Source of the DNA: Nitromaritima sp964584125
GTDB lineage: Bacteria > Nitrospinota > Nitrospinia > Nitrospinales > VA-1
Assembly (NCBI GenBank): GCA_964584125.1
Contig: CAZOYP010000027.1
Location: forward strand, 1 to 28,846
Reading direction: 5' to 3'
Length of the DNA: 28,846 nucleotides
Within the stretch, counting starts at the first letter, position 1. Every line of letters starts with the position of its first letter. A program made the position numbers and the translations under genes. Below the pieces are notes generated by a model. That model was not told the origin of the DNA, made no database searches, and worked only from the letters and a program-made list of their open reading frames with translations. This document shows, in pieces, positions 1 through 6,989 of this stretch.

Positions 1-2
1 CT

Positions 3-59
3 CTTTTCGATGTCAAGGGAAATACTGTTCTTCTCAGCAAGCAAATCATTATAGATTAA
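3..59 (+). CDS. Possible 3' end of an upstream CDS (partial)
   Basis: Frame 3 is open from the window edge and ends in TAA at 57-59, giving the tail LFDVKGNTVLLSKQIIID, which has a plausible beta-strand-like composition. The other two plus frames close at 54 and 76 with less protein-like peptides. Only 18 codons are visible, so no family can be named and the tail may be chance. Confidence 0.25.
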   Translation, partial: LFDVKGNTVLLSKQIIID

Positions 60-306
60 ATATTAAAAAATCTTAAATAGTAGTGATGTTTTAAACAGTC
101 CACTAAATTTGTACAAATAAAATCATAAAAATAATTAAATTTTTGGAATTATTTTTCAATAAAAAAACCATTTTTTTCCTGTACATAAAAGTGATTGCAG
201 ATTATTCTGGACGTTATTTAGGCTAAGAAAAATAGTTTTAAATATTATTTGTTTAAACTAAATTGGGTATTTTTTAATAACTAAATTTTTACGGAGTTTT
301 GTTTTT
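60..306. other. AT-rich non-coding leader region
   Basis: This stretch is strongly AT-rich and carries no ORF of protein-like composition. It contains an A7/T7 pair (161-177) that lacks a GC stem and so does not make a convincing terminator. It must hold the promoter for the DUF4399 gene, but I cannot point to a good -35/-10 pair. A Shine-Dalgarno GGAG lies at 293-296, ten bases before the ATG at 307. Confidence 0.5.
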
Positions 307-720
307 ATGAAAAAGATTTCAACCAAATGGCTTTTGTTAGCTGCAGTGCTTTTCATTCTTAGTGCATCCACAGCCCATGCTGGAGGTGCAGTAGTAATCA
401 CAGAACCAGGGACGGGTACTACGGTTTCAAGTCCTGTGAAGGTATGTATGGCTGTAGATGAGGTAGAAGTCCAACCCGCGAAAAAGGGAGTTAATCCTGG
501 TAAAGGTCACCACCACCTTCTAATTGACGTCGATCTTCCCACCGATCTGAGTCAAAAAATAGGTAAAGACGCCAACCACGTTCACATGGGTGATGGTTCA
601 ACCTGCAAAGAGTTAAAACTCAGTTCTGGCAAACATGTAATTCGAGCTCTTTTTGCTAATGGTGGCCACGTTCCTTACAATCCTGCTATCACATCAACGG
701 TGATTGTTACTGTAAAATAA
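307..720 (+). CDS. Exported DUF4399 domain protein
   Basis: This 137-residue protein has a classic signal peptide: KK near the start, a hydrophobic core at about 8-20, and cleavage expected after Ala25 (STAHA/GG). The mature part matches the DUF4399 pattern: EPGTGTTVSSPVKVCMAV, then a His cluster HHH at 68-70 followed by LLIDVDLP, HVHMG at 91-95, a lysine-rich 'KLSSGKH' turn and a final His121. The conserved histidines suggest a metal site in a small Ig-like beta-sandwich in the periplasm, but the family has no settled biochemical role that I know of. Cys47 and Cys100 could form a disulfide. The gene stands alone, followed by a rho-independent terminator, so it is probably monocistronic. Confidence 0.85.
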   Translation: MKKISTKWLLLAAVLFILSASTAHAGGAVVITEPGTGTTVSSPVKVCMAVDEVEVQPAKKGVNPGKGHHHLLIDVDLPTDLSQKIGKDANHVHMGDGSTCKELKLSSGKHVIRALFANGGHVPYNPAITSTVIVTVK

Positions 721-739
721 AGCACTTTAGAATATCTCA

Positions 740-769
740 GCCTCCCCTATTCGGGGAGGCATTTTTTTT
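740..769 (+). terminator. Rho-independent terminator after the DUF4399 gene
   Basis: A perfect 8-bp GC-rich stem (GCCTCCCC at 740-747 with GGGGAGGC at 753-760) closes a 5-nt loop and is followed by A and eight T residues. This is a textbook intrinsic terminator for the plus strand, 20 bases after the stop codon. Confidence 0.93.
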
Positions 770-898
770 ATCTAATCCTATTTTTATCTCCTATATTTTT
801 GCACGAAGCTGAAATTCATTGGATCAAAATCTAAAATACCTATACCATTAAGAGTATCCCTTTGCTAATTGTTCATATAAGTTCATTTTTACTAGATT

Positions 899-2278
899 AT
901 GTCCTACTTAAAAATTAAAAAAATTCTGGTACCGTTTTTAGTCTTCTGGTCAATATTGGCTATTTTTGCCTATTCCGTTCAGGCTAGCGCAGTCAATAAA
1001 AGTGCGATTGTCCTTCTAGTTGCAAAAGATTCCGCCGGAGAAATACTTGGAACTGGAACAGGGTTTATCGTTAGACCTGAAGGCACTCTTGTCACTAACT
1101 ATCATGTGCTTCTAGATGCTAAAACCATTGAAGCTATCACGTTTACCGGTGACAGATTCCCTATAAAAGAGATTTTAAAAGTTGACCGAGCTAAGGACTT
1201 TGCCCTTTTGCAATTGCCTGAGGGTATCTATTCAACTTTAGAAATTGGTGACTCTGATACGCTGAAAAACTTTGATTTCTTAAGTGCGCTTGGATTTTTA
1301 TCAGAGAACATTAACTCTCTAGAAAGTCTCTTAGATTCGAATAAAAAAAGTAGCCCGAAAGAAAAGGTTCTGCAAACCTTTGGCTTCGTCTTAGGCGTCC
1401 ATCCGCAAGCCCAACCAGACTTCCCTTTTATTTATACAACCGCTTCATTTGGACCTGGATTCAGTGGTGGTCCAGTTGTAGACCAAGAGAACCGTGTAAT
1501 AGCTATTGCCACGGTAGAAGGTAAGTCAATCAACCTAGCAGTACCCATTAACTTCATAAAACCGTTTTTGGATACCAAAGCAAGAATATCTCTGGATGAC
1601 CTTTTAGAAGAAGATAAAACTTCCAAGGAAGCTCATTACTACAGAGGAAACTATTATCTATATGTAAAAGGTGACGCTGATCGCGCGACAATAGAGTTCC
1701 AATCAGCCCTCAAGTTGGACGATAGCTTTGTACTAGCTCACTATGATTTAGGGGCCGCATATCAAAGTCAAGGACTCACTGAGAGAGCTATTGCAGAGTA
1801 TCAAAAAGCAACCTCCCTCAACCCTTCTTTTCCTGAGGGCAATTCGAATCTAGGCGGATATTATTTCCGCATGCAAAAATATAGTGAGGCAGTTAAACAC
1901 TTCAGACAAGCTATCAAGGCATACCCAAACTTCATTCAGGCGCATTCAAATCTAGGGGCAGTTCTTAATAAATTAAATCGATCAGAAGAAGCTATTCCCC
2001 ATCTTAAAAAAGCTATTCAACTCGACCCTGAATTTGGTATTGCTTATTTCAATCTAGGAAATGCACATATCAACCAAGACAATCTCGATGAGGCCCGAAA
2101 GGCTTATAGTCAAGCACTTAGCAAAGGAATAAATTTCTTATCCCTGCACTGGAACCTACATGATGTGTATACTCGCCAAGGAGAAAAGTTAAAAGCAAAA
2201 CAAGAATTAGAAATCATTCTTGAAATTGAACCAGAAAATCTGAAGGCAAAGAAAAAGATGGAAAAGTTTTCACGTTAA
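899..2278 (+). CDS. Secreted trypsin-like serine protease fused to TPR repeats
   Basis: The 459-residue product begins with a signal peptide or anchor (hydrophobic 9-25, then VQASA). Residues 35-225 form a trypsin-like (HtrA/Do-type chymotrypsin fold) domain with the full triad: His69 in TNYHV, Asp100 in KDFALLQLP and Ser189 in GPGFSGGPVV. From about 245 to 455 there are five to six tetratricopeptide repeats with the usual G/Y/A-x-F pattern (for example AHYDLGAAYQSQG and AYFNLGNAHINQ). There is no PDZ domain, so this is not a standard DegP/DegS. The TPR array presumably selects substrates or partners in the periplasm. No strong Shine-Dalgarno precedes the ATG, but the signal peptide supports this start. 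The gene converges on the M28 gene with only 17 bases between stops. Confidence 0.9.
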   Translation: MSYLKIKKILVPFLVFWSILAIFAYSVQASAVNKSAIVLLVAKDSAGEILGTGTGFIVRPEGTLVTNYHVLLDAKTIEAITFTGDRFPIKEILKVDRAKDFALLQLPEGIYSTLEIGDSDTLKNFDFLSALGFLSENINSLESLLDSNKKSSPKEKVLQTFGFVLGVHPQAQPDFPFIYTTASFGPGFSGGPVVDQENRVIAIATVEGKSINLAVPINFIKPFLDTKARISLDDLLEEDKTSKEAHYYRGNYYLYVKGDADRATIEFQSALKLDDSFVLAHYDLGAAYQSQGLTERAIAEYQKATSLNPSFPEGNSNLGGYYFRMQKYSEAVKHFRQAIKAYPNFIQAHSNLGAVLNKLNRSEEAIPHLKKAIQLDPEFGIAYFNLGNAHINQDNLDEARKAYSQALSKGINFLSLHWNLHDVYTRQGEKLKAKQELEIILEIEPENLKAKKKMEKFSR

Positions 2279-2295
2279 AAACAATTATTACACTA

Positions 2296-3240
2296 TCACC
2301 ATTCTGACAAGACCCCTACCAGAACTGAAAAAACAGCACTAAGACTTTTAGGCGAACATTTATCTAACGTGTCTGAGAGTTTGTGCCAGTGTGGGTAATC
2401 AAAATCAATCAACACTACAGAAGGGATACCCAGTCCAGCAAAAGGAATATGATCGTCCCATATTGTATATTTAGTTTTTTCATTAAATTGAAAAATATTT
2501 TTACGCTTGGCCACGTTATAAATACGGTCTAAGACTTTTGGGCCACTAGCGATGGAGTTAGTCTCCTTGAAAATCTCAAGGTCTTTATCTCCCACCATGT
2601 CAACAATAATTACTGCTAAGGGCCATCTATCTCGGGAATTTTTTCTAAGGTATTTAGCATGATGCTTAGAACCAAGGAACATTTTACCGGTACCACTTTG
2701 ACCAAAATCTTCACCGTCAAAAAACATAAGCCGAATTGGTTGTCTTACAGGGTGCTCTTTCAAATATTGAGCAAGCCCTAAAAGTATCGATGTCCCCGAA
2801 CCTCCATCATTAGCCCCTATAATGGGATAGGAACTTAATGTAGGATCGGATTCTTGATCTGCGAAGGGACGAGTATCAAAATGGGCACCAAGTAAAATGG
2901 GCTTTTCCCCATTACTTTTACCATTACCATGATAAACAAATTCAATATTAACCATCTGCCTTTCTTCACCACCATGTTCCTTAATAATGAATGGATACTC
3001 TAAAACCTCATCTGCAAAATCTGCTCCTACACGCCTAATTAATTGTAGTGTCTTACCGTATCCTTTTGTTCCAACATAACGCGGACCTAGGCCTGACAAC
3101 CCCTCCAAATAATTCCAGACGATTCTAGAGTACCTTTCCTTAGCATAAGACTTAGCATTTGCCTGCTCGGGAAATCCCAATAAAAGAACCGCTAGCCCCC
3201 AGAAGTATAGACAAATAAAGATATTGCTGGCTTTACTCAA
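2296..3240 (-). CDS. Exported M28 metallopeptidase-fold protein, glutaminyl-peptide cyclotransferase-like
   Basis: This 314-residue protein has an N-terminal signal (hydrophobic 7-22, PEQANA before residue 30) and an M28/glutaminyl-cyclase fold. Visible motifs are GAHFDTR (119-124), ANDGGSG (143-149, zinc Asp145), FFDGEDFG (173-180), DMVGD (214-218), WDDHIPF (261-267) and a late HWHKLSDT (284-291, zinc His286 after Trp285). The QDDHIPF-like motif and the W-H pair are typical of glutaminyl cyclases rather than aminopeptidases. The glutamate pair of animal QC is Glu-Asp here, as in many bacterial relatives. The start is TTG, with GAAAGGG six bases upstream (complement of 3247-3253). N-terminal pyroglutamate formation on exported proteins is the likely role, but plain aminopeptidase activity cannot be excluded. 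Confidence 0.85.
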   Translation of the reverse strand: MSKASNIFICLYFWGLAVLLLGFPEQANAKSYAKERYSRIVWNYLEGLSGLGPRYVGTKGYGKTLQLIRRVGADFADEVLEYPFIIKEHGGEERQMVNIEFVYHGNGKSNGEKPILLGAHFDTRPFADQESDPTLSSYPIIGANDGGSGTSILLGLAQYLKEHPVRQPIRLMFFDGEDFGQSGTGKMFLGSKHHAKYLRKNSRDRWPLAVIIVDMVGDKDLEIFKETNSIASGPKVLDRIYNVAKRKNIFQFNEKTKYTIWDDHIPFAGLGIPSVVLIDFDYPHWHKLSDTLDKCSPKSLSAVFSVLVGVLSEW

Positions 3241-3395
3241 GAATTACCCTTTCAACAAATTTAAGAGTTTGAATTTAAATTGCTTAAGTGACTTAAGTTT
3301 ACCACCCTGAAAACCTTGACAAACTCCTATTTTACCAGTAATTTTGTATAGCTTTGGGCGTATAGAAAAAAATGAAAGTCTTTTTTAAAAAGGTC

Positions 3396-3422
3396 TTAAG
3401 TTATTTGGTTAACATCCGATAG
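3396..3422 (+). promoter_or_regulatory. Sigma-28 (FliA)-like promoter of flgM
   Basis: TTAAGTTA at 3396-3403 and TCCGATAG at 3415-3422 are separated by exactly 11 bases. The flagellar sigma-28 consensus is TAAAGTTT-N11-GCCGATAA, so each box matches six of eight positions with ideal spacing. The predicted transcription start is near 3429. A FlgM-family gene follows, and flgM genes are commonly under sigma-28 control, so context supports the call. Confidence 0.6.
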
Positions 3423-3525
3423 ATTAAACAGCATGTGGGCTTTGAAGTAAGCTGTGGAGGCGAAGGCCCTAGCAAAAAGAATAAACTCAAAAACTTCAAT
3501 AGATTATAAAAATCAGGTACTTGTT

Positions 3526-3846
3526 ATGGAAATTCCTGGAAGCGATTTTAAGATTAAAGGTAAGGTAATTCAGGATCGCGTGAAGGTCACATCGAAAGAA
3601 TCTGCGAAAACAGGTATTTCTGGAGGTACGGCCGGGACTCAAGGGAGTGAGAATATCGCTCTGTCTGCTAAGGCTAAAGATATCCAAAAATCTCATGAAG
3701 CAGTAAAAAACTCTTCTGATATTCGAGTCGATAAAGTCGATAAAATCAAAGCTGCAATCGCTGATGGAAGCTTTCATGTAGATAGCCATGAATTAGCCGA
3801 AAAAATTCTAAAAGACGTCATAACTGAATCTAAATTTATCGAATAA
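3526..3846 (+). CDS. flgM: FlgM-like anti-sigma-28 factor
   Basis: From the ATG at 3526 the product is 106 residues, the usual FlgM length. It begins MEIPGSDFKIKGKV and has a Ser/Gly/Lys-rich, probably disordered first half. The C-terminal half carries the FlgM signature: ENIALSAKAKDIQKSHEAV at 42-60, then DIRVDKVDKIKAAIADG and YxVDSxxLAEKIL-like VDSHELAEKILKDV. FlgM holds sigma-28 inactive until the flagellar hook is complete and FlgM is exported. The frame is also open back to a GTG at 3454 (130 residues, just after a TAA at 3448), but that extension has no family similarity. Shine-Dalgarno support is modest at both starts (AGG at 3515-3517 for the ATG). No other flagellar gene is in the window. 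Confidence 0.82.
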   Translation: MEIPGSDFKIKGKVIQDRVKVTSKESAKTGISGGTAGTQGSENIALSAKAKDIQKSHEAVKNSSDIRVDKVDKIKAAIADGSFHVDSHELAEKILKDVITESKFIE

Positions 3847-3990
3847 CTTAAATTTGGACAACTTGAAGTATTCTGAATACCTTTAAAGGTTAGTATTACT
3901 CCTTACGCTACCTCGCTTGCACCCTGCCCCAGCTAAGAACTCTAAATCCTCTGCCAAAACGTTTTTAAAAATAGAGCGTTTTTGTCAATG

Positions 3991-4215
3991 CTAATTTTCA
4001 GATTCAGTACTTGTGGCACAAGAAGAAATAAATTTATTAAGGCGTGTAATTAAATCGTTCACATCCATACCATGCATCAATGCGCCATTTTCGAGCGTAT
4101 CAAATTTAACAGCAAAACAAGTACTACAGCTCATCTGAAGATCATTGAAAAATTTTTTTGTTTCTGGATAGTGGGTAATGATTTGATCAATAGTCGTTTT
4201 TTTTGTAATTACCAT
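3991..4215 (-). CDS. DUF1858 / hybrid-cluster-protein-associated disulfide domain protein
   Basis: The 74-residue protein reads as a complete DUF1858 domain: ITKKTTIDQIITHYPETKKF, then a CSTC redox pair (Cys30, Cys33) and the conserved FDTLENGALMHGMDVNDLI. Family members usually have CxxC near the centre and occur alone or fused to other domains. The CxxC suggests a redox or metal-linked function, though no activity is firmly established that I know of. An extra Cys66 lies in a short serine-rich tail. AGGTGA (complement of 4219-4224) is a good ribosome-binding site for the ATG. It is divergent from rpmB, sharing a 94-base intergenic region, and convergent with flgM. Confidence 0.88.
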   Translation of the reverse strand: MVITKKTTIDQIITHYPETKKFFNDLQMSCSTCFAVKFDTLENGALMHGMDVNDLITRLNKFISSCATSTESEN

Positions 4216-4309
4216 ATTTCACCTAAAATCACTTGCCCCAATACATCCTGTATGCTAGCATCGACTCCCTGTCGAAACAATTGCTTTTGCGTAACTACGG
4301 AGAAAATAA

Positions 4310-4501
4310 ATGGCTCAGAGATGTGATGTGTGCGACAAAGGACCTCTTTTTGGAAATAATGTTAGTCACGCAAATAATAAAACCCGACGTCGATGGAACC
4401 CGAATCTTAAAAGAATCAAGGGACGATATCAAGGTTCAATAAAAAACATGAAAGTCTGCACGAGATGCCTAAAGGCCGGAAAAGTGGTTAAGGTAATTTG
4501 A
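4310..4501 (+). CDS. rpmB: 50S ribosomal protein L28, zinc-ribbon form
   Basis: The 63-residue product starts MAQRCDVCDKGPLFGNNVSHANNKT, followed by the basic RRRWNPNL core, all diagnostic of bacterial L28. Two CxxC pairs (Cys5/Cys8 and Cys50/Cys53) mark the zinc-binding C+ paralog rather than the cysteine-free form made under zinc limitation in some bacteria. GGAG at 4299-4302 with seven bases to ATG is a strong ribosome-binding site. The stop codon is only 10 bases from the convergent spoT stop. As a large-subunit protein it acts in the cytosol; regulation beyond a divergent promoter shared with the DUF1858 gene is not visible. Confidence 0.96.
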   Translation: MAQRCDVCDKGPLFGNNVSHANNKTRRRWNPNLKRIKGRYQGSIKNMKVCTRCLKAGKVVKVI

Positions 4502-4511
4502 TTGTCCCTTC

Positions 4512-6710
4512 TTAAACTTCGTAATCGTCTCTTCTCTTTCTTTTTTTGCCCATACCATAGTCCTTGGTCCGGTTCACTTGGATAACTCCAGGTACTTTAG
4601 CAACCTCCGAAAACATTCGATTTAAATGATCAAGGTCATTGATTTCAATAAAAAAATCGAAATGAGCCCTTTGGTTGGATTCTTGACGTACATTAGCAAG
4701 TGTAATATTAATATCGCATGAAGCTAATATCTGAGTTATTTCTGCCAATTGGCCAGGCTTGTCATCAGCTATTATTGAAATACGAACTGAGTGCATTGCC
4801 TTGACCTCGTCACCCCAAAGAACATCAACGAATCTTTCAGACTCGTTCCCCAATGATTGAAGGTTTCTGCAATCAATGTGATGTACAGTTACCCCTCGCC
4901 CACGGGTGATATAACCTATAATGGGGTCCCCTGGAACTGGGTTACAGCACTTACCCACTCGCAAAAAGACATCATCATTAAAACATTTCAGATTGATGGC
5001 TCCTGCAAGGCTAGAAGTTTTCTCCTTTGACTTTACTCGTTCTGATTCTTTTCGCTGCCTTTCCTCTATTTTTTCTCTGGGCAAAATTTTCTCAACAAAC
5101 TGATGAGTTGAAACCTTCCCCAAACCAATACTTCTTAATAAGCTCTCAAAGTTTGAGAACCCGCTTGCACGGAGCGTTTCGTCGAAAACCTTTCCTTTTA
5201 AAAATTCTGAGGGATCAACCTCATACTCTTCCAAACTCTTATGCAACAAAGTTGTTCCCAGACCAAGACTTTTTTCTTTTTCAATAGAATTAATAAAATT
5301 TAAAATTTTGCTACGAGCCTTAGATGTTTTTACAAACGAAAGCCAGTTTCGATTAGGTTTCTGAGTTTTGGCAGTCTTTACTTCAACTCTATCCCCATTC
5401 TTCAATTCATACCGCAATGAAACTATTTTCCCATTGACCTTAGCTACGGAGCAATGGTTCCCAATATCCGTATGAACAGCATAAGCAAAATCGACCGGAG
5501 TAGACCCACGTTGCAATGGAATAACTCGGCCTTCTGGTGTAAAAACATATACTTCATTTGAAAACAAATCTACTTTGAAGGAATTTATGAATTCTTTCGG
5601 GTTCTTAAGATCTTTTTGAGTTTCCAAGAGATGGCGTACCCAAGTCAACTGGTCCGTCATCGATTGGTTTTTAATTTTTTTTCCTTCTTTGTACTGCCAG
5701 TGAGCAGCAATTCCTTCCTCACAAACCTTATGCATTACTTCAGTTCTAATCTGCACTTCCACACGCTCCCCTTCAGGTCCAATTACTGCTGTATGAAGAG
5801 ATTGATATAGGTTTGGTTTAGGCATCGCGATATAATCTTTAAAACGACCTGGGATAGGCTTCCATAGTGAGTGGACTTGCCCCAATACTGAATAGCAATC
5901 TTTTATGGAGGTTGTTAGTATCCGTAACCCTGTGAGATCATATAAGTCTTTGAACCCGATTTCTTGTTGTTGCATTTTTTTGTATATACCGTATAAATGT
6001 TTGGAGCGCCCAAATACCTTCCCGGAAATTCCTGATGCCAACAACTCGTCCTGCAAAATAGCCCGAACTTTCTCAACATAGACCTCTCGTAAGTTCTGAC
6101 CACTTGCTAGTTCGACACGAATAGATTGATGCTCATCAGGCATCATATACATAAAGGCGCCGTCTTCTAACTCATCTTTCATCCACCCAATGCCCAAACG
6201 ATTAGCGATGGGAACAAATATATCCATAGTTTCTCGCGCAATACGTTGTTGAGCATCAGGGGTAAGGGATCCGAGCGTTTTAATATTATGTGCTCTATCG
6301 GCAAGTTTAATTAACACCACGCGAATATCTTCCGACATAGCGAGAATCATCTTTCTATAATTTTCGGCTTGGCTTTCTTCTTTACTAGAAAACTGAATTT
6401 GACTGATTTTGGTAACACCCTCTACCAAATTGTAGATTTCATCACCAAAAAAACTTCGGAGTTCTTCAGCAGTTAGGAGAGTATCTTCAATCGTATCATG
6501 CAATAAACCAGCAGCAATGGTCTGCTCGTCCATTTTTAAACGGGTAAGGTTAAAAGCAACCTCAAGAGGGTGGTATATATAAGCAGCGCCCGAGCGGCGG
6601 TTTTGATTTAGGTGAGCCTTGGCTGAATAAACGTAGGCGCCCCAAATTACATCTAAATCTGCATTGGGATTATAACTTGTTACCGCGTCAGCTATATCTG
6701 CCAAATTCAT
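4512..6710 (-). CDS. spoT: Bifunctional (p)ppGpp synthetase/hydrolase, Rel/SpoT family
   Basis: The 732-residue enzyme has the full long-RSH layout. The HD hydrolase domain has His47, His71-Asp72 and Asp138 (YIYHP, LLHDTIED, KLADRAHNI). The synthetase domain has GRSKHLYGIYKKM, PGRFKDYIAMPKPN and EVQIRT (318-323). A TGS domain lies at about 386-447, a conserved CC/H-x-x-C segment at 588-614 and an ACT domain at about 641-717. The RFKD motif (289-292) is the RxKD signature of bifunctional Rel/SpoT; synthetase-only RelA has ExDD. It should therefore both make and hydrolyse (p)ppGpp in the stringent response. Residue 301 is Leu in PNLYQSLHT, where Gly is common. recG is the divergent neighbour, echoing the spoT-recG proximity of enterobacteria but in different orientation. 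Confidence 0.96.
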   Translation of the reverse strand: MNLADIADAVTSYNPNADLDVIWGAYVYSAKAHLNQNRRSGAAYIYHPLEVAFNLTRLKMDEQTIAAGLLHDTIEDTLLTAEELRSFFGDEIYNLVEGVTKISQIQFSSKEESQAENYRKMILAMSEDIRVVLIKLADRAHNIKTLGSLTPDAQQRIARETMDIFVPIANRLGIGWMKDELEDGAFMYMMPDEHQSIRVELASGQNLREVYVEKVRAILQDELLASGISGKVFGRSKHLYGIYKKMQQQEIGFKDLYDLTGLRILTTSIKDCYSVLGQVHSLWKPIPGRFKDYIAMPKPNLYQSLHTAVIGPEGERVEVQIRTEVMHKVCEEGIAAHWQYKEGKKIKNQSMTDQLTWVRHLLETQKDLKNPKEFINSFKVDLFSNEVYVFTPEGRVIPLQRGSTPVDFAYAVHTDIGNHCSVAKVNGKIVSLRYELKNGDRVEVKTAKTQKPNRNWLSFVKTSKARSKILNFINSIEKEKSLGLGTTLLHKSLEEYEVDPSEFLKGKVFDETLRASGFSNFESLLRSIGLGKVSTHQFVEKILPREKIEERQRKESERVKSKEKTSSLAGAINLKCFNDDVFLRVGKCCNPVPGDPIIGYITRGRGVTVHHIDCRNLQSLGNESERFVDVLWGDEVKAMHSVRISIIADDKPGQLAEITQILASCDINITLANVRQESNQRAHFDFFIEINDLDHLNRMFSEVAKVPGVIQVNRTKDYGMGKKRKRRDDYEV

Positions 6711-6989
6711 AAAATAAACCCGTTTTTACATTCCTACACATCCCCACATAGTATAAACCGCACAGACACACACTAATCAACTGTTTTTAATAGCTTTGCG
6801 TTAATTTAAGAATATAACCCTGATACATGCATGTCAAATTTACTTTTGTTAAACAGCCTTTTGTAAGTAAAGTATGTTTGTTTAGCTTATAACCTAATTA
6901 CATAAGTAAAACTTAGTAACTCTAAAGAATAAGTTCCCAAAGAATATACTTAAACTCCTTACATAGATTGCATTTAACCCAGCAAACTC
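6711..6989. promoter_or_regulatory. Divergent spoT/recG intergenic region
   Basis: This 279-base AT-rich gap separates the 5' ends of spoT (minus) and recG (plus) and has no protein-like ORF. It must contain promoters in both directions. I see no -35/-10 pair good enough to name, no palindromic operator and no RNA gene. Both starts lack a strong Shine-Dalgarno. Confidence 0.5.

Noticed and set aside
161..177. A7-CCA-T7 element as a terminator
   Set aside because: Stem has only A-T pairs and no following GC stem; unlikely to stop transcription.
3956..3983. AAAACG / CGTTTT inverted repeat between flgM and the DUF1858 gene
   Set aside because: Short AT-rich stem with a large loop; too weak for a named terminator.
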